Positions 51,227 through 60,014 of a stretch of 61,958 nucleotides of DNA are shown here, piece by piece (the stretch's first letter is position 1; every line of letters starts with the position of its first letter). The stretch is from a candidate division Zixibacteria bacterium SM23_73_2. Lineage in GTDB: Bacteria; Zixibacteria; MSB-5A5; SM23-73-2. The stretch lies in NCBI GenBank assembly GCA_001304315.1, contig LJUW01000001.1, positions 1 through 61,958 of the forward strand, in the 5' to 3' direction. The position numbers and the translations under genes were made by a program. The notes below the pieces were generated by a model. That model worked only from the letters and a program-made list of their open reading frames with translations, did not search any database and had not been told where the DNA came from.

Positions 51227-51679
51227 CTACGAACCTAAAAGTCCCTTCAGCTCGTTCATGAACTCGTTTATATCCTTGAACTTGTGATAGACCGAGGCGA
51301 ACCTCACGTAAGCCACCTCATCGGTCTGTTTGAGCTTTCCCATTACCACTTTGCCGATCTCCTTGCTGGTAACTTCCTTCTTGGACAAAGTCTGAAGCTC
51401 CTCCTCTATCTCCTCCACTAAAGCTGCTATCTTTTTGGCTGAGATTGGCCTTTTGTTGCAAGCTAATTCTATCCCCCTTTGAAGTTTCTGCCTATCGAAC
51501 GGCTCCCTTCTACCGTCGTTTTTAACTATGGTCAGGGATACGTTCTCGATGTACTCATAAGTGGTGAACCTTTTTGCGCAGGAAGAGCATTCCCTTCTTC
51601 TCCTCACCGACCTTCCGTCAGCTGAAGGGCGGGAATCCACCACCCGATCCTCCTCATGTCCGCAATAAGGACATCTCAT
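51227..51679 (-). CDS. nrdR: Transcriptional repressor NrdR
   Basis: A 150-residue regulator of ribonucleotide reductase genes. The N-terminal zinc ribbon MRCPYCGHEEDRVVDSRPSADGRSVRRRRECSSCAKRFTTYEYIE (C3, C6, C31, C34) is followed by an ATP-cone domain (VKNDGRREPFDRQKLQRGIELACNKRPI...). The length is normal. It binds NrdR boxes depending on the bound nucleotide. No nrd genes are in the window; the deoxycytidylate deaminase gene 3 bases upstream is a functionally fitting neighbour in nucleotide supply. Confidence 0.95.
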   Translation of the reverse strand: MRCPYCGHEEDRVVDSRPSADGRSVRRRRECSSCAKRFTTYEYIENVSLTIVKNDGRREPFDRQKLQRGIELACNKRPISAKKIAALVEEIEEELQTLSKKEVTSKEIGKVVMGKLKQTDEVAYVRFASVYHKFKDINEFMNELKGLLGS

Positions 51680-51682
51680 ATT

Positions 51683-52195
51683 CTATCCCTCCTTATACCC
51701 TTTCTTTTTTTCCAGAACTTTTATCTTCACTCCGGCCTGCCTTAACATTTCCTCTGAAAACTTATCAGGATAACTATCCCGAATGACTATTTCGTTAATC
51801 CCCGAATTTATTATCAATTTACTGCAAAGTACACAGGGATGGGTGGTGGAATACATGATCGAATCCTTTATGTTCACCCCGAACATAGCTGCCTGGGCAA
51901 TGGCGTTCTGCTCGGCATGAACTGCCCGGCAGAGCTCATGGCGCTCGCCGGAGGGAATCTTCAACTTCTCCCTTAGACATCCAATGTCCAGACAGTGGGG
52001 AAGGCCTTTGGGAGCTCCGTTGTATCCGGTGGTTAATATCTTTTTATCCTTGACTATCACCGCTCCCACCTGGCGGCGTAAACAGGTTGAGCGGGTGGCT
52101 GCCAGCTCTGCCAAACCCATAAAGTACTCATCCCAGGAAGGGCGCTTTCGCTTAGATTCCTTTTTTTTAATCCTCGATTTATCCCTTGTGCTCAA
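51683..52195 (-). CDS. Deoxycytidylate deaminase
   Basis: A 170-residue zinc deaminase converting dCMP to dUMP for thymidylate synthesis. [51 protein letters not shown], the catalytic HAEQNA and [16 protein letters not shown] are complete. The start is TTG at 52195, with AGGA 7 bases upstream; the next ATG would remove the conserved N-terminus. It overlaps the end of the SAM-hydrolase-type gene by 17 bases. A basic 18-residue lead precedes the core. Confidence 0.93.
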   Translation of the reverse strand: MSTRDKSRIKKKESKRKRPSWDEYFMGLAELAATRSTCLRRQVGAVIVKDKKILTTGYNGAPKGLPHCLDIGCLREKLKIPSGERHELCRAVHAEQNAIAQAAMFGVNIKDSIMYSTTHPCVLCSKLIINSGINEIVIRDSYPDKFSEEMLRQAGVKIKVLEKKKGYKEG

Positions 52196-52991
52196 GTTTT
52201 ATCCTATCACCTACCTTTGCCAAAAGAAGCTTTTGAGCATCTCCCTCACTCGCCGAGAGCTCCAGAAGTCCAGAGCTTCCGATCAAAGCTAAAATCTCAT
52301 TTCTCTTTCCCTCAAAATAGGATAGGGATATCTTTTTTATCCTTTTCCCTTTAAAGACAATATCAAAACTATCCTTTTTTGCAAAAGTGTCAACTAAATT
52401 TTTATCGATGTTGGTTATCAGATTTCCGAAGCTGTCGATGTGGATTATCTCCCCTGAGATTTCATCTTTGAGAATTTCAGGCAGCTTAATCTTGAACTTG
52501 AAACATTCCTTTGCATCAGGGCCAAACTCGCCCAGCTCGACTCCCAAAGAAAGGTAAGCAGCAACCGGTGCAAATATATCCCGGGCATGAAACACAGGCG
52601 ATGGCTTTCCGATAAAGTATTTTTCTCTGGTGATGTTTTTTATCTCCAAGATCTTTTCTTTTTCAAAAACATAGGAGAGAACCCCATTGTCCGGGCCTAT
52701 GAAAAAATATCTCTCAGTCCTTACAAGCAGGGCTTTTCTCGGGCCTCCAACTCCTGGATCTACGATCACAAGGTGTATGGTATCCTCAGGAAAATATGGA
52801 TAAAATTCGGAAAGAACAAAACATCCCTCCCACACATCAAAGGGATTTATCTGGTGGGTTATATCCACCATCTGAACTTTTGGATTGATGCTTGATATCA
52901 CCCCTTTGATACAGCCAGCGTATCCTGACTTAATCCCGAAATCGGTTAAAAGGGTAATTATCCTCGGAGAAGTCTTTTTTGGATTTCTCAT
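52179..52991 (-). CDS. SAM hydroxide adenosyltransferase (DUF62/chlorinase-fluorinase-like)
   Basis: About 270 residues from ATG 52991. [49 protein letters not shown] at the N-terminus and [40 protein letters not shown] are characteristic of the family that includes the fluorinase; most members hydrolyse SAM to adenosine and methionine. The C-terminal barrel contains [16 protein letters not shown]. Its start is 2 bases after the PPC gene stop with no Shine-Dalgarno, so translation may depend on coupling. A halogenase role is unlikely without the loop insert. Confidence 0.88.
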   Translation of the reverse strand: MRNPKKTSPRIITLLTDFGIKSGYAGCIKGVISSINPKVQMVDITHQINPFDVWEGCFVLSEFYPYFPEDTIHLVIVDPGVGGPRKALLVRTERYFFIGPDNGVLSYVFEKEKILEIKNITREKYFIGKPSPVFHARDIFAPVAAYLSLGVELGEFGPDAKECFKFKIKLPEILKDEISGEIIHIDSFGNLITNIDKNLVDTFAKKDSFDIVFKGKRIKKISLSYFEGKRNEILALIGSSGLLELSASEGDAQKLLLAKVGDRIKLEHKG

Positions 52992-52992
52992 T

Positions 52993-53412
52993 TTAAAGGT
53001 CAAGAAGGTTTAAACCGGTCTGAGGGTCTTTTTTTCTTTGTAGCATATCAGAAGAAACGCAGATGAAAAATTCACCAGTTCCGGTAACTGTTGCGGAGAA
53101 AAGATGACCTCCTATAACCTTAAAATCCCTGCCTGAGAGGGTAACGTGGGCATGAACATCGGGTTTGCCCTCAAAATAATAGATATCACCAACCAGGCTG
53201 GAGATCTCATATTCATCATCAAAGGTCTTTTTTATATATTCCCTGTTCTTCACGTCGAAATAACCCAAGGTGGCATCCTTGATTGCTCCCAATCCAAAAA
53301 GAAATCCACCCAAAATTTTCTCTTTTTTCGCGAATTCGGAAAGTGAGGATATAACCTCCTCCCCGGCTTCCAACCTGACTATGTATCCATTTGGAATCTT
53401 TTTATAAAACAT
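52993..53412 (-). CDS. PPC domain (DUF296) DNA-binding-type protein
   Basis: About 139 residues (MFYKKIPNGYIVRLEAGEEVISSLSEFAKKEKI...). The GGFLFGLGAIKDATLGYFD segment, VHAHVTLSGRDFKVIGGHLFSATVTGTGEFFI and the C-terminal strands define the PPC/DUF296 fold, found in bacterial stand-alone proteins and plant AT-hook proteins. ATG 53412 is preferred since AAAGGA is 6 bases upstream; an ATG two codons earlier abuts the Shine-Dalgarno. Function unknown; a metal-bound histidine cluster is plausible from the HAH segment. Confidence 0.85.
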   Translation of the reverse strand: MFYKKIPNGYIVRLEAGEEVISSLSEFAKKEKILGGFLFGLGAIKDATLGYFDVKNREYIKKTFDDEYEISSLVGDIYYFEGKPDVHAHVTLSGRDFKVIGGHLFSATVTGTGEFFICVSSDMLQRKKDPQTGLNLLDL

Positions 53413-53467
53413 ACTCATTCCTTTCTTTTTTCAGCGTTTTCAGTGATTCAAAATGTTTTCTTTTTCT

Positions 53468-53785
53468 CTAACGAGTTTCCGATTCAATCCAATCAAGGTA
53501 CTCCTTTGAACCGGAAATTAAAGGCAGGGCAATTATCTCCGGTACAGAATAGCTGTGAAGCTTTTTTGTCTCTTTTTCTATTTTTTTAAAATTGTCATTT
53601 TTTGATTTTGCCATTAACAGAACCTCATCCTCGTCTGATATCTCACCCTTCCACCAGAAAAAGGATTTTATGTCTTTAATAATATTCACACAAGCAACCA
53701 GCTTTTTCTCAAGCAGAGCTTTCCCTATCTTTTCTGCCTGGTCAAAAGTTGAGGCGGTGATGAAAACAACCATATACTCTGTCAT
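53468..53785 (-). CDS. cutA: Divalent cation tolerance protein CutA
   Basis: A 105-residue CutA1 protein: YMVVFITASTFDQAEKIGKALLEKKLVACVNIIKDIKSFFWWKGEISDEDEVLLMAKSKNDNFKKIEKETKKLHSYSVPEIIALPLISGSKEYLDWI. The length and the whole fold match the trimeric CutA1 family, linked to copper and other divalent-metal tolerance though its molecular role is debated. Its ATG overlaps the stop of the thiamine-binding-type gene by 4 bases. Confidence 0.95.
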   Translation of the reverse strand: MTEYMVVFITASTFDQAEKIGKALLEKKLVACVNIIKDIKSFFWWKGEISDEDEVLLMAKSKNDNFKKIEKETKKLHSYSVPEIIALPLISGSKEYLDWIESETR

Positions 53786-54087
53786 CTGTTTATCTTTCTT
53801 TTAAGAATTCTCTCCAGATCGTTCACCTTTCCCTTGATTCTTTTTTTAACTCCCCTTCTATCGTCTATGGCAATTGTGGTGTAAATCCTTTTGCAGCCCT
53901 TTCTCAAAGCCCGGTGGCATTTCTTTATTACCCCAAAGACCTCATCCCAGCTTCCTTCGATAATGGTACCCATGGAACAGGTCTGATAGGGTAAACCGCT
54001 TTTATCCACGATGTCAATTGCTTTGGCTACGTATTTGCCAACCCTCTCACCTTCGCTGGTGGGGAAGGTGCTGAATATGACTACCAT
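53782..54087 (-). CDS. MTH1187/YkoF-type thiamine-binding small protein
   Basis: A 101-residue protein of the MTH1187 (DUF77) family: MVVIFSTFPTSEGERVGKYVAKAIDIVDKSGLPYQTCSMGTIIEGSWDEVFGVIKKCHRALRKGCKRIYTTIAIDDRRG. The conserved TSMGT-like CSMGTIIEG stretch matches the fold that binds thiamine-like ligands in YkoF relatives. A strong AAAGGAGGAGAG precedes the ATG. It is the first gene of a packed run (this gene, cutA, PPC, DUF62, deaminase, nrdR). Confidence 0.87.
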   Translation of the reverse strand: MVVIFSTFPTSEGERVGKYVAKAIDIVDKSGLPYQTCSMGTIIEGSWDEVFGVIKKCHRALRKGCKRIYTTIAIDDRRGVKKRIKGKVNDLERILKRKINR

Positions 54088-54189
54088 CTCTCCTCCTTTT
54101 AAAGAGTTACCTCACCCAAGTTGAAATCATATTTCTCTTTACAGATCCAACCATAATTCATTCACAATAAGATTAATTTCATTAATAGG

Positions 54190-54208
54190 GCTGGGCTGGA
54201 AGCCCAGC
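54190..54208. repeat. GC-rich palindrome downstream of pyk
   Basis: GCTGGGCT (54190-54197) pairs with AGCCCAGC (54201-54208), loop GGA, with further GGG and GCCC outside. There is no T-run after it on the minus strand, so it is more like the dispersed palindromes than a terminator. Confidence 0.5.
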
Positions 54209-54231
54209 TTTGCCCAAGTTATCAAATGAAG

Positions 54232-55686
54232 TTAATACACGGTTAAAATCCTTAACGAGTTGGTACTACCAGGCTCTCCAAAGGGAACGCCAGAGGTGAT
54301 CGCTATTTTTTCACCTTTTTTCATAAATTTATTGACAAGCAAATAATCGAAGACCGCCTTTTCAGCTTGCTCACTCTTATCTACCTCTTTTAAAAGAATT
54401 GGATAAACTGCGTAAGACAAACTCAATTGATTCACTACTTTGAGATCATACGTAAAAGCTAAAATCCAGCAATCCGGCTTGTGCTTGGAAACCATTCGTG
54501 GGGTAGCACCTGTTCTGGTAGGGGTGATTATATATTTCAAGTTTAAAGATCTGGAGGCACTAAAGGCCGAGCCAGATATAACCTCGGCAATTGAATACTC
54601 CTTTTCATCCCGTGAAAAAACTTTTCTTTGACCTGTACCCGGATTCTCCTCAGTAACCTTGCAGATCTTAGCCATCATCCTAACCGTCTCTGTAGGGAAT
54701 TTACCTATGGCGGTCTCCTCGGACAACATCACTGCATCGGTACCGTCAAGAATAGCGTTTGCCACATCGGTTGCCTCAGCCCTGGTAGGAAGACGGTTTA
54801 ATACCATGGACTCCATCATCTGTGTAGCAGTTATCACCGGTTTTCCAGCCCGATTACATTTATGAATCAACCTCTTCTGGACGAAAGGCACCTCTTCGAT
54901 TGGGATCTCCACCCCCAAATCTCCTCGCGCTGCCATTATTCCATCCGCAGAGGAGATTATTTGATCGATATTCTCCAGTGCTTTTCTTTTCTCGATCTTG
55001 GCTATAAGGAATATAGCTTTGCCCAGCTTTTTAGCAAATTTTTTGACCTTTTCAATATCCTCAGGGGTTTGAACAAATGAGAGACAAACCATATCCAGAT
55101 CATTTTCCAGCCAGAATCGGAGGTGTTTTTTATCCTCAGAGGTGAAAGCGGAAATACTCAAATCAAATCCGGGAAAATTTATTCCTTTTCTACTCCTGAG
55201 TTCTCCCCCCACCTCCACTTTACAAAGAAGTTCATTTTCATCCTTTTTTTTCACTTTTAACTGGAGCATCCCATCACTTAAGTAGACCCAAGCACCTTTT
55301 TCTATCTTTTCAGGAAACCTTTTTATATTCACATGTAACCTTTCCTCATTGCCGATGATTTTCTTGGTGGTCAAAACTACATCTTTGCCTTTTTTCAAAT
55401 AAATGAAATCCTTGTAAAGCCCCCCGATCCTTATCTTGGGACCAGGAAGATCCTGAAGTAAGCCCACAGGTCGGTTTAACTTTTTGGAGATTTCTTTAAT
55501 CCTTTGAACATAGGTAAGGCAAGTCTCGTGATCCAAATGAGAGAAATTAAGCCTGGCCACATCCATGCCCTCAGTGATGAGCTTTTCCAAAATCTTAGGG
55601 GAGCCAGAAGCAGGACCTATGGTGCATACAATTTTTGTTTTAAAGAAAGGTAATGAACCAATCTTATTTTGTCTTCTTTTCCCCAA
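54232..55686 (-). CDS. pyk: Pyruvate kinase
   Basis: A 484-residue pyruvate kinase, the last ATP-forming step of glycolysis. KTKIVCTIGPASGSPKILEKLITEGMDVARLNFSH, PVGLLQDLPGPKIRIGG, DLDMVCLSFVQTPEDI, ISSADGIMAARGDLGVEIPIEEVP (active-site signature) and GKPVITATQMMESMVLNRLPTRAEATDVANAILDGTDAVMLSEETAIGKFP are intact, with a C-terminal domain (ITPTRTGATPRMVSKHKP). The start is TTG at 55686, preceded by AAGGAGG about 9 bases away; no ATG is available before the core. It overlaps the upstream sensor gene by 23 bases. Confidence 0.95.
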   Translation of the reverse strand: MGKRRQNKIGSLPFFKTKIVCTIGPASGSPKILEKLITEGMDVARLNFSHLDHETCLTYVQRIKEISKKLNRPVGLLQDLPGPKIRIGGLYKDFIYLKKGKDVVLTTKKIIGNEERLHVNIKRFPEKIEKGAWVYLSDGMLQLKVKKKDENELLCKVEVGGELRSRKGINFPGFDLSISAFTSEDKKHLRFWLENDLDMVCLSFVQTPEDIEKVKKFAKKLGKAIFLIAKIEKRKALENIDQIISSADGIMAARGDLGVEIPIEEVPFVQKRLIHKCNRAGKPVITATQMMESMVLNRLPTRAEATDVANAILDGTDAVMLSEETAIGKFPTETVRMMAKICKVTEENPGTGQRKVFSRDEKEYSIAEVISGSAFSASRSLNLKYIITPTRTGATPRMVSKHKPDCWILAFTYDLKVVNQLSLSYAVYPILLKEVDKSEQAEKAVFDYLLVNKFMKKGEKIAITSGVPFGEPGSTNSLRILTVY

Positions 55687-57814
55687 GCTTTAATGCCTCC
55701 TTAATCAACTGGTCAAGTTTTTCCACCTTGAAGGGTTTGGTCAAAAAGTAATCGATCCCGTATTCTTTCATCTGTTCTGGATTGGGAACCACCCCCAGTC
55801 CGGTGAAAAGTATCACCGGAACCTCTTTTCTTAATCTCTTGATCATTCTGGATACCTCCCATCCGGACATTCCGGGCATTCCCAGATCGGTCAAAACCAG
55901 ATCGAAATCCTTTTTCTTAAAAAGGTTCAAGGCTTCAGCTCCACTTGAAGCGACCACGGCCTGGTATCCCAAGCCCTCTAACATACTCTCCAGAAGTTCC
56001 CTTATGATCTGTTGATCGTCGATAGCTAAAATCCTTGGTTTCCTCTTATCCAACATCTCCTCTTTTTTCTCTTCTATTTCTCTTTTAAACTCTCTGGTTA
56101 ACTTTTGTTTTTCAAATATCTTCTCCTTTGCCTTATCAAGGTCCTCTGTTATGATACGTTGAGGTTTTTCGTATTCTCTTTTTTGCTCCTTCCTAATCTT
56201 CTCCGAGATCTGCTCCACCACGGCCACTACCTCACCCCTTTTGTTTTTTAAAGGGTATGTCCTCACCAGAAAAGGATTCTCATTACCATCCAGAACCAAT
56301 TCCAGAGCATAAGGCTTTTTGGTTTTAAAAGAATATAAACAGGGACAGCTTTCCGGATGGTCACTGTGGTAAAGCAGCCGGTAGCACTTTTGACCCAATA
56401 TGTCTTTCTGAGGTAAGTCCAGAAAAAAAGATGTTTTATCATTTGCATTTATGATAACCTGATCCCGGTTATGCACGGTTATCATATCCTCAGAAAATGA
56501 GGAGACGAAATCCCATAATATATTCTGCGTTTCCAGCTTTTCCGAGATCTTCTGTGAACCAATAAAAAAGGAAATAAAACAACCTAAAGCCCGGGCAAAA
56601 TCAAAATCCTCCGATGAAAAACAAGGGGGTTTTGACTTTTCCATATACAAAGCTCCAAAAGGCTCATCATCTATCAAAACTGGTATTGCCATCACATTTT
56701 TTTCCTTATCATCTGACAGCACCTCATTTTTTAAAAACGCTTTTTCAATCAGAGGGTATTTTTCTAAAGAAAAGCTTTTATTCTCAATTTCAGGATTCAG
56801 GGATGCTCGGGCTTTTAATAATCTATTCCCTTTATCAAAAAGGAAAATGTGGCATTCCTCAGAATCCCAGAATTCCGATATTACGTTGACTATCTGTTTT
56901 AAAAACTCTTTTGTGTCTTTGATATTTACACAGTATAAAAGTTTTTCAAAAAGAACTCTCTGGTGTTCAGCTTTTTCAACCAGAGCTTTCTTTTCCTCTA
57001 ACTCTTCTTGATTATTTAGAAATCGTAATGAATACCCAATGCCTCTTGATAAATCTGATAGGTTTTTTTCATCCTTTTCAGAAAAACCGAATCTGGATTT
57101 TTTAAACAGGGCTAAAACTCCCCGCACCTTATCATCTGATAAAAGAGGAGTACAGATCAAAGATCTGATCCCCTCGTTTTCAACTAAAAAACCTAAAGCT
57201 TTCTGTTCTGTTATATCCTCTGCGATCTTTGTCTTTTTCGTCTTTAAAACCAAAGACAGGATATCATCACCCACCTTGAATTTTTTTAAATTATCCTCGG
57301 TTGAGGATAAAAGTCCGCTGCTTTCAACCATCATCAACTCTTGAGTACTCTGGTTAAAAAGAAAAAAAACTCCCCCATCCGCTCTTAGATATCTGATAAG
57401 TTCGGACAGGGAATAAGAAAAAAGCTCTTTTCTATTTCCTTTAGATTTAAGTTTGTTAACAAAATCAGCGGTGAAATCGAAATCCTTTTTAAACCTCTCT
57501 GCCTGCTCCCTCTCCTCAAATAAAGTCCTCAGCCAGTTCAAAGGGCTTATTATAAGAAGAACTATTCCTAAGGCGTAAAAGCCGAATTTCAAAACCAAAG
57601 CCCAGGGGGTCTGATCAAGTAAAAGATATCGATTGATTGGAAAAAGCTCGGTGGCTAAATCCAGAAGGCTTCCCAGGAAGATAAAAAACAAACCCCAAAG
57701 AAGCTCCCCCCAGCCAACCAGCTTGAGATTTTTGTATCTTGACCTTATCTTATCCAGGTAAAGCCACAGAAAAAATAAAAAGGCAAAAAAGAAAAATTTT
57801 ACAAAGAGTGACAT
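55664..57814 (-). CDS. Membrane GAF-GAF-PAS-receiver protein without kinase domain
   Basis: A 716-residue sensor-type protein. Three hydrophobic helices occupy residues 1-100, then come two GAF domains (about 118-275 and 290-430), a PAS domain (about 445-555, with FLDLPQKDILGQKCYRLLYHSDHPESCPC), a charged coiled coil (about 555-595) and a C-terminal receiver domain (ILAIDDQQIIRELLESMLEGLGYQAVVASSGAEALNLFKKKDFDLVLTDLGMPGMSGWEVSRMIKRL, phospho-acceptor D in LTDLG, and KPFKVEKLD). There is no histidine kinase or GGDEF output, so it probably receives phosphate from a separate kinase or acts through its receiver. It overlaps pyk. Confidence 0.83.
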   Translation of the reverse strand: MSLFVKFFFFAFLFFLWLYLDKIRSRYKNLKLVGWGELLWGLFFIFLGSLLDLATELFPINRYLLLDQTPWALVLKFGFYALGIVLLIISPLNWLRTLFEEREQAERFKKDFDFTADFVNKLKSKGNRKELFSYSLSELIRYLRADGGVFFLFNQSTQELMMVESSGLLSSTEDNLKKFKVGDDILSLVLKTKKTKIAEDITEQKALGFLVENEGIRSLICTPLLSDDKVRGVLALFKKSRFGFSEKDEKNLSDLSRGIGYSLRFLNNQEELEEKKALVEKAEHQRVLFEKLLYCVNIKDTKEFLKQIVNVISEFWDSEECHIFLFDKGNRLLKARASLNPEIENKSFSLEKYPLIEKAFLKNEVLSDDKEKNVMAIPVLIDDEPFGALYMEKSKPPCFSSEDFDFARALGCFISFFIGSQKISEKLETQNILWDFVSSFSEDMITVHNRDQVIINANDKTSFFLDLPQKDILGQKCYRLLYHSDHPESCPCLYSFKTKKPYALELVLDGNENPFLVRTYPLKNKRGEVVAVVEQISEKIRKEQKREYEKPQRIITEDLDKAKEKIFEKQKLTREFKREIEEKKEEMLDKRKPRILAIDDQQIIRELLESMLEGLGYQAVVASSGAEALNLFKKKDFDLVLTDLGMPGMSGWEVSRMIKRLRKEVPVILFTGLGVVPNPEQMKEYGIDYFLTKPFKVEKLDQLIKEALKLGEKKTK

Positions 57815-58020
57815 TTTTTTCTTTTCCTTCTGTTAGCTTATAAATTAAGGTAAAATCAAAGTAAAATCAAATGTTTTTAACAAATAAAACTGGATAAATC
57901 TATAAACGGAACTCCCATCCCCACCCTTGAAAATCTTACCAAATTATCCCAATTCTATAAAGAGTTGTACCTGAATAAAAATATTAAGCTAATTTCGGAG
58001 CTGTTGCTATACCCTGTTTT

Positions 58021-58130
58021 GTCATTCTGATACCCCGCCTTTGGCGAGGGAGAAGAATCTCATTCTCCCTGCGAATAAAAGATCCTTCACTTTGTTTCCC
58101 AGCCTGACCGCCAGGGACATACAGAGTGAT
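58021..58130. repeat. Dispersed palindromic element, copy 3
   Basis: It starts GTCATTCTGA, contains CCCCGCC-TTT-GGCGAGG (58033-58049) and ends near CAGAGTGAT, a degenerate match to TCAGAATGAC. It lies in the 402-base gap 57815-58216, in which I see no gene; the remainder is AT-rich. Related to 2655-2744 and 24262-24363. Confidence 0.7.
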
Positions 58131-58216
58131 ATTTTTAGACTTCGGCAATAGCCCCTTTTTGAGTCTGGGCATTCAGCCCATTCAGGTATTCTATGATGTA
58201 TTATCAAAAAAAGCCA

Positions 58217-59533
58217 TCACTTTATAAACTCACCGAATAAAGTCCAGCTATCGCAGTCTGAGATTTTCACCGGGACGATTTCTCCTAAAAGATCCTTCCC
58301 TGAAGAACCTTCTTTTTCATCTTTCAATATAACAGTTTTATTGTTTCTCGACTTTCCTTTCCAAGATTTTTTGTCCCTTCTACTTTTCCCATCGATTAAA
58401 ACCTCGACCTTTTCCCCGATTAATCCTTTGTTTTTTTCAAGCGAAATCCGTTTCTGAAGCTCTATTAATTCCTTCAGCCTTCTCAGTTTTTCCTTCTCGA
58501 AAACGTCATCCTCAAATTCAGCCGCCTTGGTCCCATCCCTTATCGAATAACGAAACATAAACGAGGAATCGAATTTGATTTCTCTCACCATATCCAGGGT
58601 CATTTCAAAATCCTTTTGTGTTTCAGATGGAAACCCCACTATCAAATCTGTGGTAAGGCTTAAATTTTTAATTTTTGATTTTGCATTTTGAATTTTCTCC
58701 AGGTACTCTTCAGATGTATATCCCCGGTTCATCTTTTCCAAGATTCTGGATGATCCCGACTGCAGAGGCAGATGCAGATGCTCGCACACTTTGGGAAGTT
58801 CAGCCATTTTTTCTATAAGCTTTAAAGATAGATCTTTGGGATGGGAGGTCATAAATCTTATTCTTTTAATGTCAGTTTTGTCATTTACTTCCTGCAGGAG
58901 ATCAGGAAAATCGTAATTCTTATCTTTATAGGAGTTCACGTTCTGCCCGACCAGCATAACTTCCAAACATCCGGATTTTGACAGACATTGGACTTCATTC
59001 AATATATCCTCGATATTTCTGTGTCTTTCCGGACCCCTGACATAGGGAACTATGCAATATGAGCAGAAATTATTGCATCCCCTCGATATTGCAACATGGG
59101 AGATGTATCTGTTTTTTCTTATTGGCAGAACGTCATCAAATATATTCTGCGAATCTTTAAAAGAAACATTTGCCAATCTGGTTTTGTTTTCCAGATATTC
59201 GGGCAAATTAAAAACCTGTGAGGTTCCCAAAATAAAATCAAGTAGAGGAGCAAAATCAAAAAGCCTCTCCCCTATTCTTTGAGCAACACACCCGATCATG
59301 ACTAATTTAACTTCAGGGTTTTTCACTTTATAATGGCTCAACTGAGTCAGCCTACCCAAAGCTCTTCTTTCCGCATGCTCTCTCACGCAGCAGGTATTAA
59401 GAACAATCACATCCGCATTTTCAGGTTTTTCAGTTAAGGAATAGCCTTTATCAGAGAGTATCCCCTTAAGCTTCTCAGAATCGTAAACATTCATCTGGCA
59501 GCCGTAGGTTTGTATGTAAACTTTCTTTCCCAT
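58217..59533 (-). CDS. miaB: tRNA-2-methylthio-N6-dimethylallyladenosine synthase MiaB
   Basis: A 438-residue radical SAM methylthiotransferase from ATG 59533. The N-terminal UPF0004 domain (YIQTYGCQMNVYDSEKLKGIL, VIVLNTCCVREHAERRALGRL, MIGCVAQRIGERLF) and radical SAM core (ISRGCNNFCSYCIVPYVRGPERHR, HLPLQSGSSRILEKMNRGYT) hold both iron-sulfur clusters; a TRAM domain ends the protein. It modifies A37 of tRNAs reading U-starting codons, such as the Leu(TAA) and Cys tRNAs in this window. A TTG further upstream is open but less likely. Confidence 0.95.
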   Translation of the reverse strand: MGKKVYIQTYGCQMNVYDSEKLKGILSDKGYSLTEKPENADVIVLNTCCVREHAERRALGRLTQLSHYKVKNPEVKLVMIGCVAQRIGERLFDFAPLLDFILGTSQVFNLPEYLENKTRLANVSFKDSQNIFDDVLPIRKNRYISHVAISRGCNNFCSYCIVPYVRGPERHRNIEDILNEVQCLSKSGCLEVMLVGQNVNSYKDKNYDFPDLLQEVNDKTDIKRIRFMTSHPKDLSLKLIEKMAELPKVCEHLHLPLQSGSSRILEKMNRGYTSEEYLEKIQNAKSKIKNLSLTTDLIVGFPSETQKDFEMTLDMVREIKFDSSFMFRYSIRDGTKAAEFEDDVFEKEKLRRLKELIELQKRISLEKNKGLIGEKVEVLIDGKSRRDKKSWKGKSRNNKTVILKDEKEGSSGKDLLGEIVPVKISDCDSWTLFGEFIK

Positions 59534-59600
59534 ATTAAAACGATTAATAATTATTTTGTTTTTCAATTAGAATACGACAAAAACACAGAAGGTCAAGCAA

Positions 59601-59658
59601 TTTGGAGTGCAAAAATTTATTGTTGCTAATTATTTGGAATGCAAAAATTTGTTTTTGC
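59601..59658. repeat. Imperfect 26-base direct repeat
   Basis: 59601-59626 and 59633-59658 both read TTTGGARTGCAAAAATTT followed by a TTGC end, with 23 of 26 identities and a 32-base period. The second copy also folds (GCAAAAA-TTTG-TTTTTGC). It lies in the 476-base gap 59534-60009, which carries only repeats and a terminator. Confidence 0.6.
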
Positions 59659-59704
59659 AATAGCAAAAATAAGCTACTGCAATCCGGTTAATTCTGCAAA
59701 GAAC

Positions 59705-59846
59705 GTAGGGGAGTGCCTTGTGGGCTCCCGAAAACTCTGGAGTGTCAAGCTTCAGCTTGACTTGTAAACCCGAAAGGGTTTACTCAATGAATGCGTAAGT
59801 CAGGTCAGGCTATGCCTGACCAAGTTAGCCTAAAGGCTAACACTCC
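59705..59846. repeat. GTAG-tagged hairpin and four-hairpin cloverleaf array
   Basis: After a GTAG-led hairpin (59705-59729) an outer stem GGAGTG (59739-59744) pairs with CACTCC (59841-59846). It encloses GTCAAGCT-TC-AGCTTGAC (59744-59761), GTAAACCC-GAAA-GGGTTTAC (59764-59783), GGTCAGGC-TAT-GCCTGACC (59803-59821, preceded by GCGTAAGT) and GTTAGCCT-AA-AGGCTAAC (59824-59841). The first and last, read inward from each side, are the same unit: GGAGTG then a stem that differs but stays paired. Confidence 0.75.
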
Positions 59847-59920
59847 AAAGACATATTTTATGACACCCTTAATCCGTTTAATCTGTTGGGAAATCTTCCA
59901 CATCCATTTAATCCGTTGAC

Positions 59921-59946
59921 AAAAAAGGCGAGGTCTCCCTCGCCTT
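59921..59946 (-). terminator. Intrinsic terminator of the metallopeptidase gene
   Basis: AAGGCGAGG (59925-59933) pairs with CCTCGCCTT (59938-59946). On the minus strand the hairpin is followed by TTTTTT. It lies about 65 bases beyond the stop codon of the gene 60010-61596. Confidence 0.85.
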
Positions 59947-59950
59947 CTTC

Positions 59951-60014
59951 TATTTACTGTCTACTGTTTTCTGTCTTCTGTTTACTGTCTACTGTTTACC
60001 GTTTTCCGTTTACT
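59951..60014. repeat. Degenerate TACTGTYT short tandem repeat
   Basis: About seven variants of a 7-10-base unit (TTTACTGTCTACTGTTTTCT and so on) run from 59951 into the stop codon of the metallopeptidase gene at 60010-60012. It is a low-complexity spacer like those near 20426, 25600 and 59867. Confidence 0.5.

Noticed and set aside
52179..52991. Fluorinase or chlorinase
   Set aside because: The family match is clear, but I see no halogenase-specific loop; SAM hydrolysis is the usual activity of such stand-alone genes.
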